A DNA stretch of 64,000 bases from Pegea sp. RAD2-039. Taxonomy: Eukaryota; Chordata; Thaliacea; Salpida; Salpidae. This document shows, piece by piece, positions 12,862-27,543 of this stretch. Under the pieces are notes generated by a model. The model ran no database searches. It saw only the letters and a list, made by a program, of their open reading frames with translations, and was not told the origin of the DNA. Where the stretch lies: positions 558,001-622,000 of the forward strand of contig JAQGEQ010000201.1 in assembly GCA_034620365.1 (NCBI GenBank), in the 5' to 3' direction. Every line of letters starts with the position of its first letter. Positions within the stretch are counted from its first letter, which is position 1. The translations under genes and the position numbers were made by a program.

Positions 12862-12867
12862 AATAAA
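12862..12867 (+). terminator. Polyadenylation signal AATAAA (foxD)
   Basis: Lies 335 nt after the FoxD stop. The 3'UTR contains two TGACGTCA palindromes, at 12610 and 12624. Confidence 0.6.
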
Positions 12868-15800
12868 AATGTGCTTAAAAACAACAACGGTATTCATTGA
12901 GAAGCTTAAGACACAGGTCTTACGACTCGCGTTTTCCAGTTTATGACACCTATAATACGTTGAAAAGAACAAACAACTATTGGTGGAGAGTTACTTTATG
13001 TAAACATTTATCTTTTTAAAAAGAATTTTTTTGTAAAATCGAATTAGAAAGTTTTTACAGTAAATCCCCTTCAGCGGGTTTGTGCTTTCTTCTAAGCTTT
13101 AGAACTTTTAAAAAAATCTCATAAACTACTTTTACGAGAATTTAAAAAACCCACCTATCTTCATCTTCACTTCTTTCAAAACTAAAGAACTTTTTCTAAT
13201 GATGTGTGACATATATTCTATTTCCGTCTTATGCGTATACAAGCTGATGTGTACATAGCTTCCAACTGCACAATACCTCAAGTAAGACCTTCATTTGCAA
13301 GCTGGTGAAAGATCAGACAACACCGAGCTCATTTTTTTCACAATTGATCATTATTGCGACATCAAGACATACTTTGAAAGCAGCTAATAGCAAGTATGAG
13401 ACAGAAAGCAAGCAATTAAACGTGCTTGGCTGTAGATTTCATACAATCGCTCTATCATTGACAGAAAACCAATTTCATTCAAAAAGGTTCATTGCAACTC
13501 GAGTCGAGTAAACAGTGTAGCAGAGTTCCTTCCACAAATATCAACTTCTTACTAGCTCTCTACGGAAGTTTCACCCCTCAACAGGTTTGGCTACACGATT
13601 ATTATTTGATAGTGACACAGGATTAAAAATTGATTCAATTTGGCGTCATTTTAAACGTCTAAATGATCCACGGTCTTTTGCTGTATCCCTAACCACGTTC
13701 TTCAAATATGTCGCAGCAGAAAAGAAGAAAGAGTCCCTCGGGGAGGAAATCAGCTGAGCATATAGCTGAACGTGATTAGATGTTAACTGAATGTTAACAG
13801 CAAACAAAGCTACAATTGTGAGAGGTGATCGGCAGATTAAAAAAGGATACGCCTCTTCATATATTCTTCAATAAATCGTTGAGACACACAGCAAAGAGAC
13901 ATTTAGCTGGGTAAGAAGTACAGTTAATCTTATTGAAGTTTGTTGAGATTTTGACATTTTTGTGTATTTTCAAAAGGGGTACAAGACAATTAGATCTTAT
14001 TTTTTTAAGGGTTTCACACGGGCATGTTTCAGTTTAGTTCTTGTAAACACTTCAAAGAATTTATTTGCATCAAAACGTTGTTTGAAATTGTAAACATGTG
14101 ACCTAAGGTTGATTGATCAGTTGAATATGAAAACTTTTATAATAGATTGAAGTATTGATCATAAAACTGAGCAAAGACGTGAATCTACTTTCAATTAAAG
14201 CTACTTGAGACACGTACCAATTCTTTACGACAACTAAAAGGTCAAAAAAAAAAGTAAAAATCAAAAGCTAAGAGGTAAAGCCATAAAATCGGTACGAGGC
14301 CAACTGCGTACCTTCATGTTCACAGACACGTGTGCTACGGATCTTATGCTGGTAGCTACCGGGTAAAATGTAATTTATATAGACAGCGAAAAACTTAATT
14401 AAAAAACTATTGTGTTTGAACATAGAGATCTCTTTTCAAATAACTTTAAGTTTCAAAAAAGTCTCAAACAAAGTTTTTAATACTGTTGTCTATAAGTGTC
14501 TGGTTGAGACCCTTATATTATTCTTCTGTCTGAACTTTGCTGTAACATTTCTGTTTGGAAACTTAATTTTTTTTGCAGAAGTTCTACTTTCAACTGCTAG
14601 CTGAATGCCTAATTGTATAAAATGATAAGTTTTTGTCGAAAAAGTTTCAGAAGCTTAAAATATGCAAGCTTGGATAATAAATTTTGCTTCTTTTAAAATT
14701 AACCTCAAAAATGTTCATAAAAATGTCAAAATAAAACTTATATTTCATGATTTAGTAACAATTACGCTATTTATGAATCAGTTAATTAATCAGTGAATTA
14801 TTTTAGCATAAGTCCACCAGAAGAAACAGAAGTTTTATCTAAATCAGTTCTTCAACAGTTCAAAGCAAACTTATTTTAAGATTAAAATGAGTTTTTATAA
14901 AAAAAATTCTTTGAAATCAAACTAGTTATAAACTAAACACTAAAAAAATCTTCGAAATGTTCGAAGCTTTCATTTTATTAAAAGTATGTTAAGTAAACAA
15001 AAACGTTCTGATTTAAGTTCTTTAAAAACTTAACTAAAGCAAATTTATAGCACAGAATAAGATCTGGTTTGCTTAAAATTATAGTTTATTAATTCAAATG
15101 TAAACTTATCACTGTAATTTAACTACCTTCAGTTTAGCTTGAAAGCTTCACAAAGTTTATTACAAACTCTACAAAGATTTTTAAACAAGCACTACATCAT
15201 TTGATGCTACATGAAGACCTCATTAAATTGATTAATATTTTTGCATGTTTAGTCAGTACATATACCTTACAAGGGATCTTTTTCCTTATACAAACCCAAA
15301 CCTGAGTTTTTGTTTTCTTTCCCATTTTCTGATTTGTTTTATGAGTTACAATTGTTGATACTTTGTATAAATTGGAATATAAATATTCGTGGTTCGAGTT
15401 TCAACGCTTTGAAGAAAATACTTAATCATTTAAAAAATGATTAAAAAACTGATATAAATGCAAAAGTGAACAACGAAATTAAAAAATAAATTTTTATTTA
15501 ATTAATTGATTTCTATGAAGTTCTACAATAAAAAAAATTACTAAAAATAAATATTTATATCAGAAATAAAAATACTTAACCAAAAATTTAAGTTAAAAAT
15601 TTAAATTGCAAACTTTAATGAAGGATTGTTTAGCTTTCACCTTATACAAACTTCCATAACACCAAAAAAATTTGTTATTAAATCTGACGTTGACAGTAAG
15701 AATCACAAAGGTGGCTTCTGTTATCAAACCTTAGACGGTTTTCATAACTTTTCTATTTATCAGATTATTCCACTAAACGCACAAATATTTCCGGATTTAG

Positions 15801-18800
15801 CAATCTAAGGAAGAAGCAGTAGCATTTCAATCTTCAGTTGAAATGATTCATAAACAAACTCATCGAAGTGTGACGAGCTTATCAACACCATTCCTTAGAT
15901 GATAGTGACCCACTCAGTTGGCCACGTGCTCACACATGTGAATTTGCTGGCATTATTGTAAGGTGGACATAATGTCATGACCACGACAACTGTCAATCAT
16001 TCGTCTACTAAAACTCTAAAGTTATTTTCGTAGAATCGTTGCTGTCACAGATTCAAAAGTTAATAAAGTCAACTTCATCTTGTAGTGACAAAACAACAAA
16101 ACCAAACTCTTTTGTGGATCTTCTGGATACTTCACATGAAATGATAACAGAAGAGAAAGATACAAAAGATAAAGCAACACGATGAAAATTTCAATAATGT
16201 CAAGTTAAATCTAAAAAAAAAATGAAAGTAACATCAGTAAATGTAGATTTTATCTCATCTATAAATGTAATTTGTATTGATTTGTTGAAGACATCAACAA
16301 AGTGAAGCAAATAACATAAATGTAATTCAAATATATGATCTAATCTCTAGCAGGAAATTAAAACCAGTTTGTATACAATAGATATTCGCTGTTCACAATA
16401 TATAAGTTAGGCAAGTATGAAAGCATCGAAACTAAACGAGTAAACAAAAAAGTAAATTTCTATGAAGATAAAAGCACAACCGTACCGATATTACGAACAA
16501 ATATTTTGTCATTTCAGTGATAACATCACACTGAAACGTTTAGTCCCGCCCAGCGCTTCAGCTATTGATGCTCTATCAGTAGAATGCGAAATGAAGTCTT
16601 AATCTGTCGATGAAAGGAATAAACCGACCTCACTGTTTATGCATATTGATGTCAGTATTGATATAGAAATCCAAACTGTTCACTTCTCTTACAGGATTCC
16701 CTTTGAGTAGAGTCGGCGGTAGTCAAGAGAACAATATACAAGCCAATTTCTGCCATCAAGTTCGTCAGCAGTTATTTACAAATGGATTGAAAATGACGAC
16801 AAGTCGTCTATTATGTTATTTACTTACATATTTGTTATTGGCTCTGTTATTTGATTTGAGATATCACACTTTAGTGCCAAATTTAATGGTTTTAATCCGT
16901 CAAACATGACTCAATTGGTTTACAATTTTCCAGGCTTGTTCAGACTTAAAACCGAGAATATTTTAACGACTCTTTTGTTATCATTCCATGAATTAAATTG
17001 ATTGAAATATGAGCTCAGCGAATTTACGAATGTGTTAGTTGGTTTAAAGTGTTTAGCACATTTTTGTAAACTGAAATTTAGTTGGATAAAATAGAAAAGA
17101 AACTTTGTTGTTTGTTCTTATGATCAAAGCCAAAGACTTAAATTAAAATTTTTTTATAGAACAACATTCTTCATTAAACTTTTAAGTGGCTTAAGTGAAA
17201 TAAATTTGAAAGTTTGCAAAATGTGTTGTTTTTTTCTACTTGTACCTTTTAAACAAGCAACCACTTACATGTCACATTGAAATAGCAGAAAATTTAAAGT
17301 TGTGTAATTGAAAGTAAAAAAGTAGTAAAGTAAACGCTCAATGCGTGTAGAAGTGGAGAAAAAACCGTAAAAGCAGTTTTAATCACTTTTATTTGAATCT
17401 AATAACATCATTTAACTATTGGAGCAGAAACAAACTCTTTTGAAAATATTCTTACATTTTAACTGGTTGTTTATTGGCTTAATTCAACTTGCTATTCAAA
17501 TCTCTTTCAATCCAACAAAAACTCCATCAAGCCACTTCTAACAATCTTTTCGATTACGTCATCAATTACGTCATACCCCAAGCTTTATGTTAGTTGTTTG
17601 TAGGCTATAAGTGGGTAGGCAGCTTGCACCTGCTAACAGAACCGGTAAAAATAACAGTGTTAGTGTGGGAACATGCGGATTTTGTAAAAACTTTACAGAC
17701 TCTTCAATTGACGAAAGCACTTTCCAACAGTGTACCTTCAAAAGGTTGCAGTCCTTAAACTGATGAGGTCTCTAAACGTAACTTGTAAAAACATCACTCT
17801 TACAAATCTTTTAATAGACAAAAACTTCGCACTTCTAATAGAACAATTGAGTTAAAGACAAACTGAACGCTGAGCTTTTTCTGATGAAACAGCTGTATAT
17901 ATTGATGTGTCATCCATCCTCCCAGTTAGCAGGATCATGATTGGTTTTTCGTCTTTTTTCTACTTTGTTGGGGTTTGTTGTAGTAGTGTGTTGACAAATG
18001 AAGTAAAAACAAACAACAAGGAAATCGGTTGAATTAGAAATAAGGACAGGGATGTATTGGATGCTGAATCTATCTATCTTCGATGAATCATTCGTATTGT
18101 TAAAGTTGGCAATATATTAAACATTAAATTTTTTTCTACACAATAGAAACATCAATTATTATCATCAAAAGGTGGCCGCTTTGTTGTCTCAACTCTTAAT
18201 TAATTGACTTTAAGTTTTTTGTTGCCAATTTCAAATATATTATAAATATAAATCTTTTCATTTAAATAAATACTTACTTTTGTTGATAATTATGAAATAA
18301 TCTTCTAATGCATTTATTTTTATGGTTTTAATCGAAGGACTTTTTTTTGGAGTTTATTTTTACACGGACACAAAAAATTCTTCGATCATCGTATAAAAAT
18401 ATCAAAACCTTTTGTTGAAAACTTCAAATATCTTTTATTAATATTTTCTAAAAGTTTTCATATTTTTGAAGCTGTAAAAAGAGTAAATATTTTCAGTTTA
18501 AGTAAATAAAAAGGAAGCTTTGAAAGAAGATACACTTAAAAACTGTTAAATCATATTTCTTAATAATTAAATGAAAATTTTATGGTAGCTATTAACATGA
18601 TCGTGAAATAACTTTAAAAATGTTTAAAAAAACTGTTTTCATTTTGTGATGAGATCAAAGGTTGTTTACTTAATTTATAACTTTCCTTTCAAGGTTTAAA
18701 TTTTCTAAAACTCTTCTGAATCAGGTTATTACAGCAAGTAATAATTAATGAAACCTTTTCAAAAGGAGAAATTACAAAAATTTATATCAATTTTGAGTCA

Positions 18801-21800
18801 CAAGAAGTAATGAAAACAGAAAACACCAAATAATAAACGATTACGTTACCAGATAATAGTAAAATGGTGTGAAGTTGTTTTTCGAGTGGTACTTCTTTCA
18901 ATTTCTATTCAATAACAATCTTTATTGTTAGAGCTCAATCTGCTGTTACAGATCGTAATAGTTTATTTTGAGGTTTTTATAAAAGATTTATTCTCACTTG
19001 TGTTAATTGTCCGTTTGTACAAAATCTAATAAAAGATCTTTAGAATAAACTGCTCATATAGACTTATTTCATTCAATTTCTAGTGTTTCGTTTTATTAAA
19101 TGAATATCAACTAAATATTTTTGTGTATAAATCCTTTAAGCGTTTTGTACGCAATCTTGTATAAATATTTTCTTTAATAAAACCACAGTCCATAAATAAA
19201 TGTTTGTTTAACTTTTTTAACCGTTGATTTGTAATGTGACAAATATTCTAATCATGACAGTAATAACATACTCTAATTTAAAATAACATAACATTTGATA
19301 TATTATATTTAAATATAAACACAAAACATGTTTTATTTGTTTCTGTTATTCAAACATAAATAAAAACTTTAAAAGGCCATAAAAGATATTTAAAACGTTA
19401 AAATGAAGATACTTTGTAGATAAGTATTAAAATATGAGTTTCACTTTTCTAGAAGTTGTGAAATATTTTTTAAATATTTAAACCTACGAATTTCAAGAAA
19501 AACTTTACTGCAATTTTTAACTAAATCAAAGTTCATCTGCTACTAAACATTCTAGCTCGTTAGCGCACACTAGCGGTAGATGTAAGCAAAAAAGAATAAA
19601 TAACAACAAAGTTGTCAAAATGTTGTACCTTTAATGTTTGCTTTTGATTTTTAAACTTGATATATAAAAGATCAAAGGTGTTTCAAGAAAAATATAATTA
19701 AAGAAAACACAATTAAAATAGCCTTTATCTCTGTACAAACTAAAAGCTTAAAATCCAAAACTTAAATTGTTTTGCATAACGATTGTAAAGATTAAATTTA
19801 AGTACAAAAGATCTTATAATTTTTTTTGTAAATTATTTAACTTTGAATCCTTTTATTCTGTTTTAAAAATCTTTTTAAATTTTCTTTACATTTCTCATTC
19901 AAACTTCTATTGACATCTTATTCAATTGAAACATTCTTGCAAAAACATAGCACAAAAATTATAAGGATTTCTTTCACACACCTAAAATTTTAATAAGCTT
20001 AAATCGGTTTGATGTTAAATAACGTTGAAAAATCTACCAAAAAAATGTTTATTTTGCCTCAGTTAAAAAATTCATTAATTTGTTTTTACTCTCTGTGCTG
20101 GCGTCTGTGGTGATAATACAAAAGAAACTTTAAATTCTGGATTTGAAACCGTTTTGTGCTCAAAATTTCAATATTTACCAAATGACAAATTATAGGTTGT
20201 GAACAGAAAGTCAAGTTCTTTTTAAAAGATTGAATTCCAGTGGATGAAGTGATTCCTGTGACCACATCAATTGTGATTATGACGGGAGGCTTGTTTGTCT
20301 TTCTTCAACAAGATTAGAAGCTAGTCAATAGAATCAATATTTTTCTTGTAAATAAATTTTATCAGAGTAAAAGTAAAAAGGAACAAAAGCGAACAAATTG
20401 ATGTTGTTATGTTCTTGTTAATCTATCTTTAAATCTCTTTTATTATAATAAGTGACATCATCAAAAGAAATTTCTTTCTCTTGACTGCATGAAGTTCTAT
20501 AAAATGTAAGGATTTTATCATTTATAAAACTTACTTTCTAACTTTACAACGAATGATGAAGATCAGAAACCATTTTCAAAGATTAAATGCGAGTATTTTT
20601 TAATGTGAGTCTCTACAATCAAGACTTGAAACATTCTAGATATTTCATGTAAAATGATCATCTTCTCCTAATGATGGTTTTGCTTCTCATGATATCATCA
20701 AAGTCTAAAGAAGCAGCTGTTTTTCCCACGCTCATTTTGTTTGCATTTTTCTACTTTTATTCATTTTTTTATTTATTCTTTTTTTGTCCCGTTTCACCGA
20801 CTGCACAAATCTTCTATTAAGTCAGTTTGTTGACTCAATGCTTTGCCAAACTTACCAAACAATTGTTCAGGTATGATTTGAATTGGGGATCTTGCGTCAT
20901 CAACCATATTTGTCTTCAAAGGTTGTCTTCAAAAAAGCTTTAGAGTTTGAGGAAAATTGAAAATGAAATATATTAAAAATAAAAGTTGAATAAATACAAA
21001 TAAAATTAGCAATCAACAGATTTGTTTACAGAATAAACAAATCCCTGTTTGAAGAAGATTGAAACAAAATTACTTTTTTTGTTTTTCTGTCATTCAAAAA
21101 AATACACGTCTTGTCGAAAGTCTCAAATTTCGGTGTCTATTTTCAGGTTTTTTGTTTGCTCAGAAAATTTGATGACATGTTAAAAGTTTTTACTTAAAAA
21201 TTAAAATGAAATTTTAGAAAAGTTGATGAATTTGACTTTTTTTAAACGAAATAAAAAATTTAGAGATAAATATTCTTAAATAAATTTCTCATTGACTGCT
21301 GCGAAATTTTAATCTAACTTTAAGCTAGTCTAGATAAATTGAAATATCAGAAAACTACTCAAAATGTTCATTTAAGTCAAGTATATATGTTTTTATCACT
21401 AAATTTACTGCATTGATTAAATCAAGCATTTTACTTCAGCTTATTATTTTTGAAATTCATAGAAATTCAATTTTTATTTTTTCTTGCAAAAAAAATTGTT
21501 AAAAACATTTTGTTAGAAGCTGTTACTCTTTAAATGATTTTTAAAAGTATTTTAAATCATTTTACTTAATAAAAAGATAGTTTAAACAATTGCTAGTAAA
21601 AGTATGATGTCTTTGTCATCTGACTTTTGAGTAATGAACTGTTTCATTAGTTGTTGTATTAGCTTCCTTTATCGTAATATTATTCAGTCAAGCTTTTTAT
21701 AGCTCTAGCAAGTCTATATAAGTTTTGAATGTTTGTTTTCGGATTTCACCTTGAGTATGGTTGATGTTTGAGTAGTTGATTCAGACTTCCTACCTGCTTT

Positions 21801-22165
21801 TTATTTACAATAAAAACTTTTATATCGTATAAGGCAAAATTTCAGTTCTTGATATTTATTAGCAGTAACTTTACAAGTTTTTTGTATTCACTGATTGACT
21901 TCCTCGTATTTATATGTTTATTAATTAAAATAAGTAATTTATTATGCACAATGCACAAAGTGAAACAACATCAGAACTAAAGTTTCAAACTTACATCAGA
22001 TTATTGGAAATTAAAATCGCATGTTCGAGAACTTTTCTAAAAACCAGCAGTTCACAGCAACTGCAAGAATAACTTTATTCATTCTAATACCACTAATCAA
22101 TGTAAAAAATGATAAAGCTTCTAAACCGGATGCTCAGTATTTATGCAACGTTTATTTTAATTTTC
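12868..22165. other. Gene desert of about 9.3 kb next to foxD
   Basis: No exon series, RNA gene or intact element was recognised on either strand. Most of it is A+T-rich. Patches of more balanced composition stand out by eye at about 13240-13780, 15840-16060, 16500-16780 and 17540-17960. These are the best places to look for FoxD enhancers or old element remains. Confidence 0.5.
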
Positions 22166-22188
22166 AGTTCTCTATTAGCAGCTGAGCT

Positions 22189-24457
22189 ATGAGTTTTTTT
22201 TCTGGTACTAATCGAAATGTCCTTAGATGCTTAAATTCAAATCTGACCTCTCAAGATGGTTCAAATCCACCTTCCTTAATCATACCTCCAAGGCTTTCCA
22301 ACATAACATACTATAATGATTTGAAGAGCGTTCTATCAACACCGTTACCAAATCGTCCAAAAATTCTTCAAAATGGACGTACAACTGCCAGTTTAACTCT
22401 AGAGTAAGATCTTCATCTCCTAAACAAAATTTTTTCATTTGTTTTGTTTTTTATTTCAGAGATGGAGGTCAAACAGATTTAGTTGAAGGTCAAACAGGTA
22501 GAATGTGTTGATTTGCAAACATACTGATTTCATATTTTTTTTTGTAATAATAAAGAAGTTGACGACCAGGAAGTTAATCGAGACAGCATTGTCAGTAAAA
22601 TAGATCGAACTATGGAGTGGGTGGCTTCTTCGCCTTGTTTTGAGTTTCAAGGTCGCACACATACTTTACCACCTCTAATTCAACCAGGCCTAAATGAAAT
22701 CTCCACCATAAAAACTGAGGACACAAATGATGAAAGTAAATAGGAAAGTTAAAAGAAATTATTATGTAGCAATGATTTAAACGCTTCTACAGCAAGTCCT
22801 TCGTAATTCTTATTTTATTTCTTGCTTATTTTGATTTCTTTTTGACGACTTTATCTAGAAGTTAGGATTGCATGTCACATTTGCTTGTGTTAAATGATTT
22901 GAGCGGTTATAGTCTTTAGAAGCATCCTTGGCAAGTTCTTAGGCCTCTTCTTCGCTTTGTTAGGAACAAAATTGTTGAGTCTTTTAATACGTCATACAAG
23001 ACCGTCCTTACCACCTTTCTGGTAGGCGCATTGGCATAATAAGATTGAAACATTATTCACTGCTCACATAAATCTTTTAGATATCAACTTATGATTCTTA
23101 CTTTATATTTATAAAGTTTATAAACTTTATATTCGAGCCTTCAACAGCGCGTCAGTGACTTGACAGACGTTGGAACATTATGACATATCCCATAGTTAAT
23201 GAAAGGCTTCAAACTGTAGATGGTCATTGATCAGAATTTCTTCCTGACAAGTCTATTTCCAAGCTAAGCTACAATCTGGAAATCTTTGGAGAGTTGTATC
23301 CAATTTACTTGTAGCATTCAAGTTTTAATAGTATCAAATCTTTGGTAGCATAAAATCAAGTTTAATTAAATTCCTTTAACTTGCAAAAGGTAGAACCAAA
23401 AAATTGTCTCAAATGATTTTTATTTTCTCCAACGCTTCGAAGAGCATCTTTCAAGGGGCTCCTTTGATATTCTCTGTTCCGACTTGCAAAGCGATACAAG
23501 TTCAAGTTTTGAACTTAATTGACGCAAAGCTCTAAAAAGCTGAAAGTTTTTTGCTCCAAGTTTAAAGTTTTTTTCATTTCTTTAAATTTAAGGCTTCTTT
23601 ATTACTTATTAATTAGCAAAACTTTTTTAAAACCTTGTGATGTAAATGACAACTTTTTATTGGCACTTTTCCGTTCTCTGAAGCTCATACATCGGTCACA
23701 TTATCTCAGTTCAGCGACTTCATCAACTCTTACTTCACTTTTGAATTTGTTTTCATTTATAATGAAAAAAATCATCTTTCTTCTAGGAAACTTTTATGGC
23801 TCGATAAGAAGTTTTATTTTCCATTTTCCAATTAGAATATAGATTTCTAATTATCTTTTAGTAACGATGTTTCGAGAAGCTTTTAAATTGTTTGAATCCG
23901 AAAGCATCTACTCTTTTGTTTTGAAACATGTATCTTATTTTCCTTAATTTTTTTCATAATTGTTTTCAGCTGATTGTATTCCAAGTAGTCAATCGAGTGA
24001 GCAAGATCTTCGTCTTCAGAACTCATTGATGCAAGGTTTTCTCACTTTTTTTCAGTTTGATCATCTAATTCATATTTCTAGAGTCTGTTCGAGAGCTTAT
24101 TGAAGCTGAAGCTGAAGGTAATCAAAAAGCTCCTAAGACACTTGTGATACGAAAGTTGATTTTCTGTATTTAGAATTGAAATCAGAACATTTGTCAGATT
24201 CAAGTATTTCGGAAAATCAAATGCTGCTTGAAAAAGAGGTTCGAACAAAGTTAGATTTTCATGTTGATTCATAAAAACCAAATCAAACTATTTGATCGAG
24301 AAGCTTTTAAAAAGATGAATAATTTTATGATACAAATTATGTTGTTAGTTTAGACTAAATGTTTGTTAAAAAACATTTTTTTCAACTTTTGTAGAAGAAG
24401 CTTTCATTTTTCCAAAGATTTTGTTGCTGCTACCGGGAAGAGTATGAAGAAATTTGA
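22189..24457 (+). CDS. Multi-exon protein of unknown function, about 230-240 aa
   Basis: Exons joined by matching phase: 22189-22403, 22460-22497, 22556-22735, 23970-24035, 24082-24117, and a last exon from 24174. Two ends are possible. Reading on from 24174 gives a stop at 24272-24274 (213 aa). Alternatively a donor after LLEKE (about 24239) splices to an acceptor at 24394 and ends KKLSFFQRFCCCYREEYEEI at 24455-24457. The second has the better acceptor and a cysteine cluster that could be palmitoylated. A TTTTCAG acceptor lies 21 nt before the ATG. The middle contains EWVASSPCFEFQGRTHTLPP; the C-terminal part is acidic and helix-prone (SVRELIEAEAE). I do not recognise a family. The 1.2-kb intron 22736-23969 holds nothing recognisable. 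Confidence 0.6.
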
Positions 24458-24578
24458 GTTTGTAACTCATTATTTTTGACTTTTTTATTTCTAGTTTAAT
24501 TTATGTTCGTGCTTGATTCAAATTTATCTTTTTGTTTTTTGAAATGTGATTTCTGTTTTAATGCAATTGCTTTCACTG

Positions 24579-24584
24579 AATAAA
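24579..24584 (+). terminator. Polyadenylation signal AATAAA (unknown gene)
   Basis: Lies 122 nt after the downstream stop at 24457, which fits the longer gene model. Confidence 0.55.
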
Positions 24585-25599
24585 CTTAAGATAACAAAAC
24601 TTGCTGAAATCAACGACAACAACACTTCAGATTAAACTGCCTTGTTTCTATATATAACAGAAACTGAAGGATTCCGACCATAACTTCACAAACTGAAAAT
24701 TAATGATCAATATTTGTAAGCCTTTATTAAGTTCTATTGACATGTAGCATCTTTCTATTCTACTTAGTTGTATTCAGTTCTATTGATCTGTGTAACTATA
24801 TTTAACAATCTGCTCTATTTTAGATGTAATTATTTACATAACTATCAAGTCTAGAGAAAACTTTACGATCTGTTAACGCATCATTACCGAGTAGCTGATA
24901 ATCGGTGTAATTTTCAGTTCACTCTGTAGTTAATAAGAATTTGGCTTTCCTAATATTGTTTAGCTGTTTTACAGAATAATGAAATTTCTAGGGCACATTA
25001 GTCGATGTTACCGTTTTGCAAAAAGTATAGAGTCGGTTGCATTAAGAAAAAAATTTTATAGAAAAGTATTTACAATTGGCTAAAGCGTAAATAAACTTTA
25101 CGGACTTTGTTATTTATATATTCCTGTTTAGTTTTAAATTTATAAAATAGTTATTAAGGATTCGAAAGGAAATGTTTACAACAAATTAAAATTTGTGTTT
25201 ACTGACAACTATTTCAAAATACCTAATTTTAAAAGCACTAAAAGTGTTTCGCTTTTTACTAACGATAGTTGCCTTTGTGAAATTCATCTTACAAATTTCC
25301 AAACTTTAATAATTTGCTGAGTAGCATGAGAAAACATGATTTTTATTGATGGTGGTTACTTCTTCGGAGTATGTCTTCATCATGTGTGTATTAAACGAAA
25401 AATTCAAGTTATTCAATTTTAAAGATTCATTTTGGGGGAGAAAAGAGATTCTTTTTTATTGCATATAGAAAAAAGTTTCATAAAAATTTCAATTTTTTCG
25501 ATATATTCGTCATTAAATGAGTTATAATGATACCAGTCTCTTGATTTTCTTCATTGATTCTGTTTTCCTCTTAATTTGGTTAACTTATACCTACCTTTG

Positions 25600-25747
25600 T
25601 ACTATTTTATTTTCTGCATCAATTTATGTTAAACTGTGATACTTGAGACTTTTTCGTTATCTTTCTGTACTCATATTATTTTGTGTTTGCCATGAGGATT
25701 GTATAATTTGTCATTTGCAGCCATGTCTTGAATAAAATAAATAAATG
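25600..25747 (+). repeat. Dispersed repeat tail, family B
   Basis: Contains ACTGTGATACTTGAGA, TGTATAATTTGTCATTTGCA, GCCATG and an AATAAAATAAATAAAT tail. The same order is seen in the copy at 27402-27543. Confidence 0.65.
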
Positions 25748-27401
25748 GACATTTTACTTATTAGTAAGAATCAAAAAAATAAACATGCAAAATTAAATTT
25801 GAGCATAATTTAAAGTTCTTACTTCCGTTTTTGAACTACATATCAGTAACGAAATTGTTGCTTTTATTTTGTGCTAAAAACTAAAATTTCAACTGATGAA
25901 CAGGACTTTTCCAATTTAATTAAATTTAAAAAGTCTTCCTCACATAATTTATCATTTTTTATTTATAAAATTTTGGAGTTAGTTGAATAGAGATGTATAT
26001 ATATTTATATAATAAATGAAATTAATCAGTAAAATTAAAGCCGGAATTTGATGGTTTAATTACATTTGTGTATTCGCTAGACGTTATAAAGAGTTTTTGG
26101 TGTTTGAATAACTTTGGTTTAAATATCTTACGAATAATATGGTTTAAAGACCGGTTTGGTCAATTTGGAACATTAATCTGCAAACCTATTTGACAGGAAC
26201 CAATAAAAAGTAACTCTAGTGAACCTGTCTTACTCCATCGTCAGTTCCTTTTGCTTTCACTTTTATAGAATACTAAAAGTGTGTTTTAAGGTATTACTCT
26301 TAAAATCTTCTAGCTTGATTAAAGTGTATATGCAGTTTACAAAATAATTCTATCTGTAAAGTTATGAGTTAGTTTGCATAATTTTGTAAAATATTAAAAG
26401 ATACAAACTTTTCAATGAAATTTGTTTGAATTCTGTAAAGAATTTCTAGCAAATAGTACAAACTGATTCAAATTTAATATAATTCAGAAATCAACTGTTT
26501 ACAAAAATGGTTGAGAGATTTTTGTGAATTTATTTTGTGAGATCTATTTTAAAATTAAAATCAAAGCAGTACATGTAAGATATTATCAGTTTAAAAACAA
26601 ATACTTTAGATATATTTTACATAAAAAAGCAAAAAATGTTAATTTCTTCTATTTTCAAATCAAAGTGTAATGAAAAGAGTTGTTTTAAAACTAATTTTTA
26701 AATCTAATCTTATAAATATTTATAACTATTAGATATATAATTGTAAAATATCAACTAGAATTGATTGTATATTTTTTAATAAAAAAGTAATTACTGACTT
26801 GTGTTTGATACTTCACCTATTCGAAAACATTATCAAAAGTAATCTTGGCTTTTTTAAAGTTTTTTTTCAACAATATTTTTTAGTTTAAAAAAGTTTTTTA
26901 AAGATCTGTTTTAGAGTTGACTGCCTTCTACCTGAATGGGATGCTTATATAAAAATATATCAATATTACTTAGTTTTGTTGATAATATAGTAATGATAAT
27001 TTGAAAATAAATTGTAGTTTTCCAAAATTATTTTAAGGATAAAAACTATTTAAATTATTGTTTTTAACCTTTTAATTTTTTGATTAATGTTTACTTTAAA
27101 TGATCTTATATTCTTTTTCATGATATTGAATTTCCTAAATATATTAAAAGTTTATATTTGTAAACTTATTTGCAATTAGTGGTTTTTAATATTGTTATTA
27201 TTTTATGAAAACTTAAAATGTACTTAAAATAAGTCAAACAATGTCTCTAAATGGTACTTTTATGTAAAAATTGCTTTTGTTTTCTATTTTTAAGGCATTT
27301 TTTAATATACATATATAAAACAAGTGATATATAATGTTATTTTCTTTACTTTTTCCCACATATTTTGTACTTTTGATAACTTGTATTTTTTAGGCTTGTG
27401 T

Positions 27402-27543
27402 TGCATTTTCTACTTTAATTTATGCTAAACTATGATACTTGAGATATTTTAATTGTCTTTTTGAAACCATATTGTTTCTTGTCCGCTATAAAACCTATAT
27501 AACTTATCATCTGCAGCATGCATTGAATCAGATATAAAAATGA
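27402..27543 (+). repeat. Dispersed repeat tail, family B (diverged)
   Basis: Contains TATGATACTTGAGATATTTT and ATCTGCAGCATGCATTGAAT, aligning with the 25600-25747 copy but more diverged, with a decayed tail. Confidence 0.6.

Noticed and set aside
13305-13511. Short frame in the FoxD-flanking desert
   Set aside because: No family, no splice partners; length is compatible with chance.
16703-16909. Short frame with a hydrophobic stretch
   Set aside because: A leucine/tyrosine-rich run is expected from A+T-rich DNA; nothing else supports a gene.
23519-23842. 107-codon frame inside the 1.2-kb intron of the unknown gene
   Set aside because: Composition-driven (Phe, Leu, Ile, Ser), same strand as the host gene, with no exon signals.
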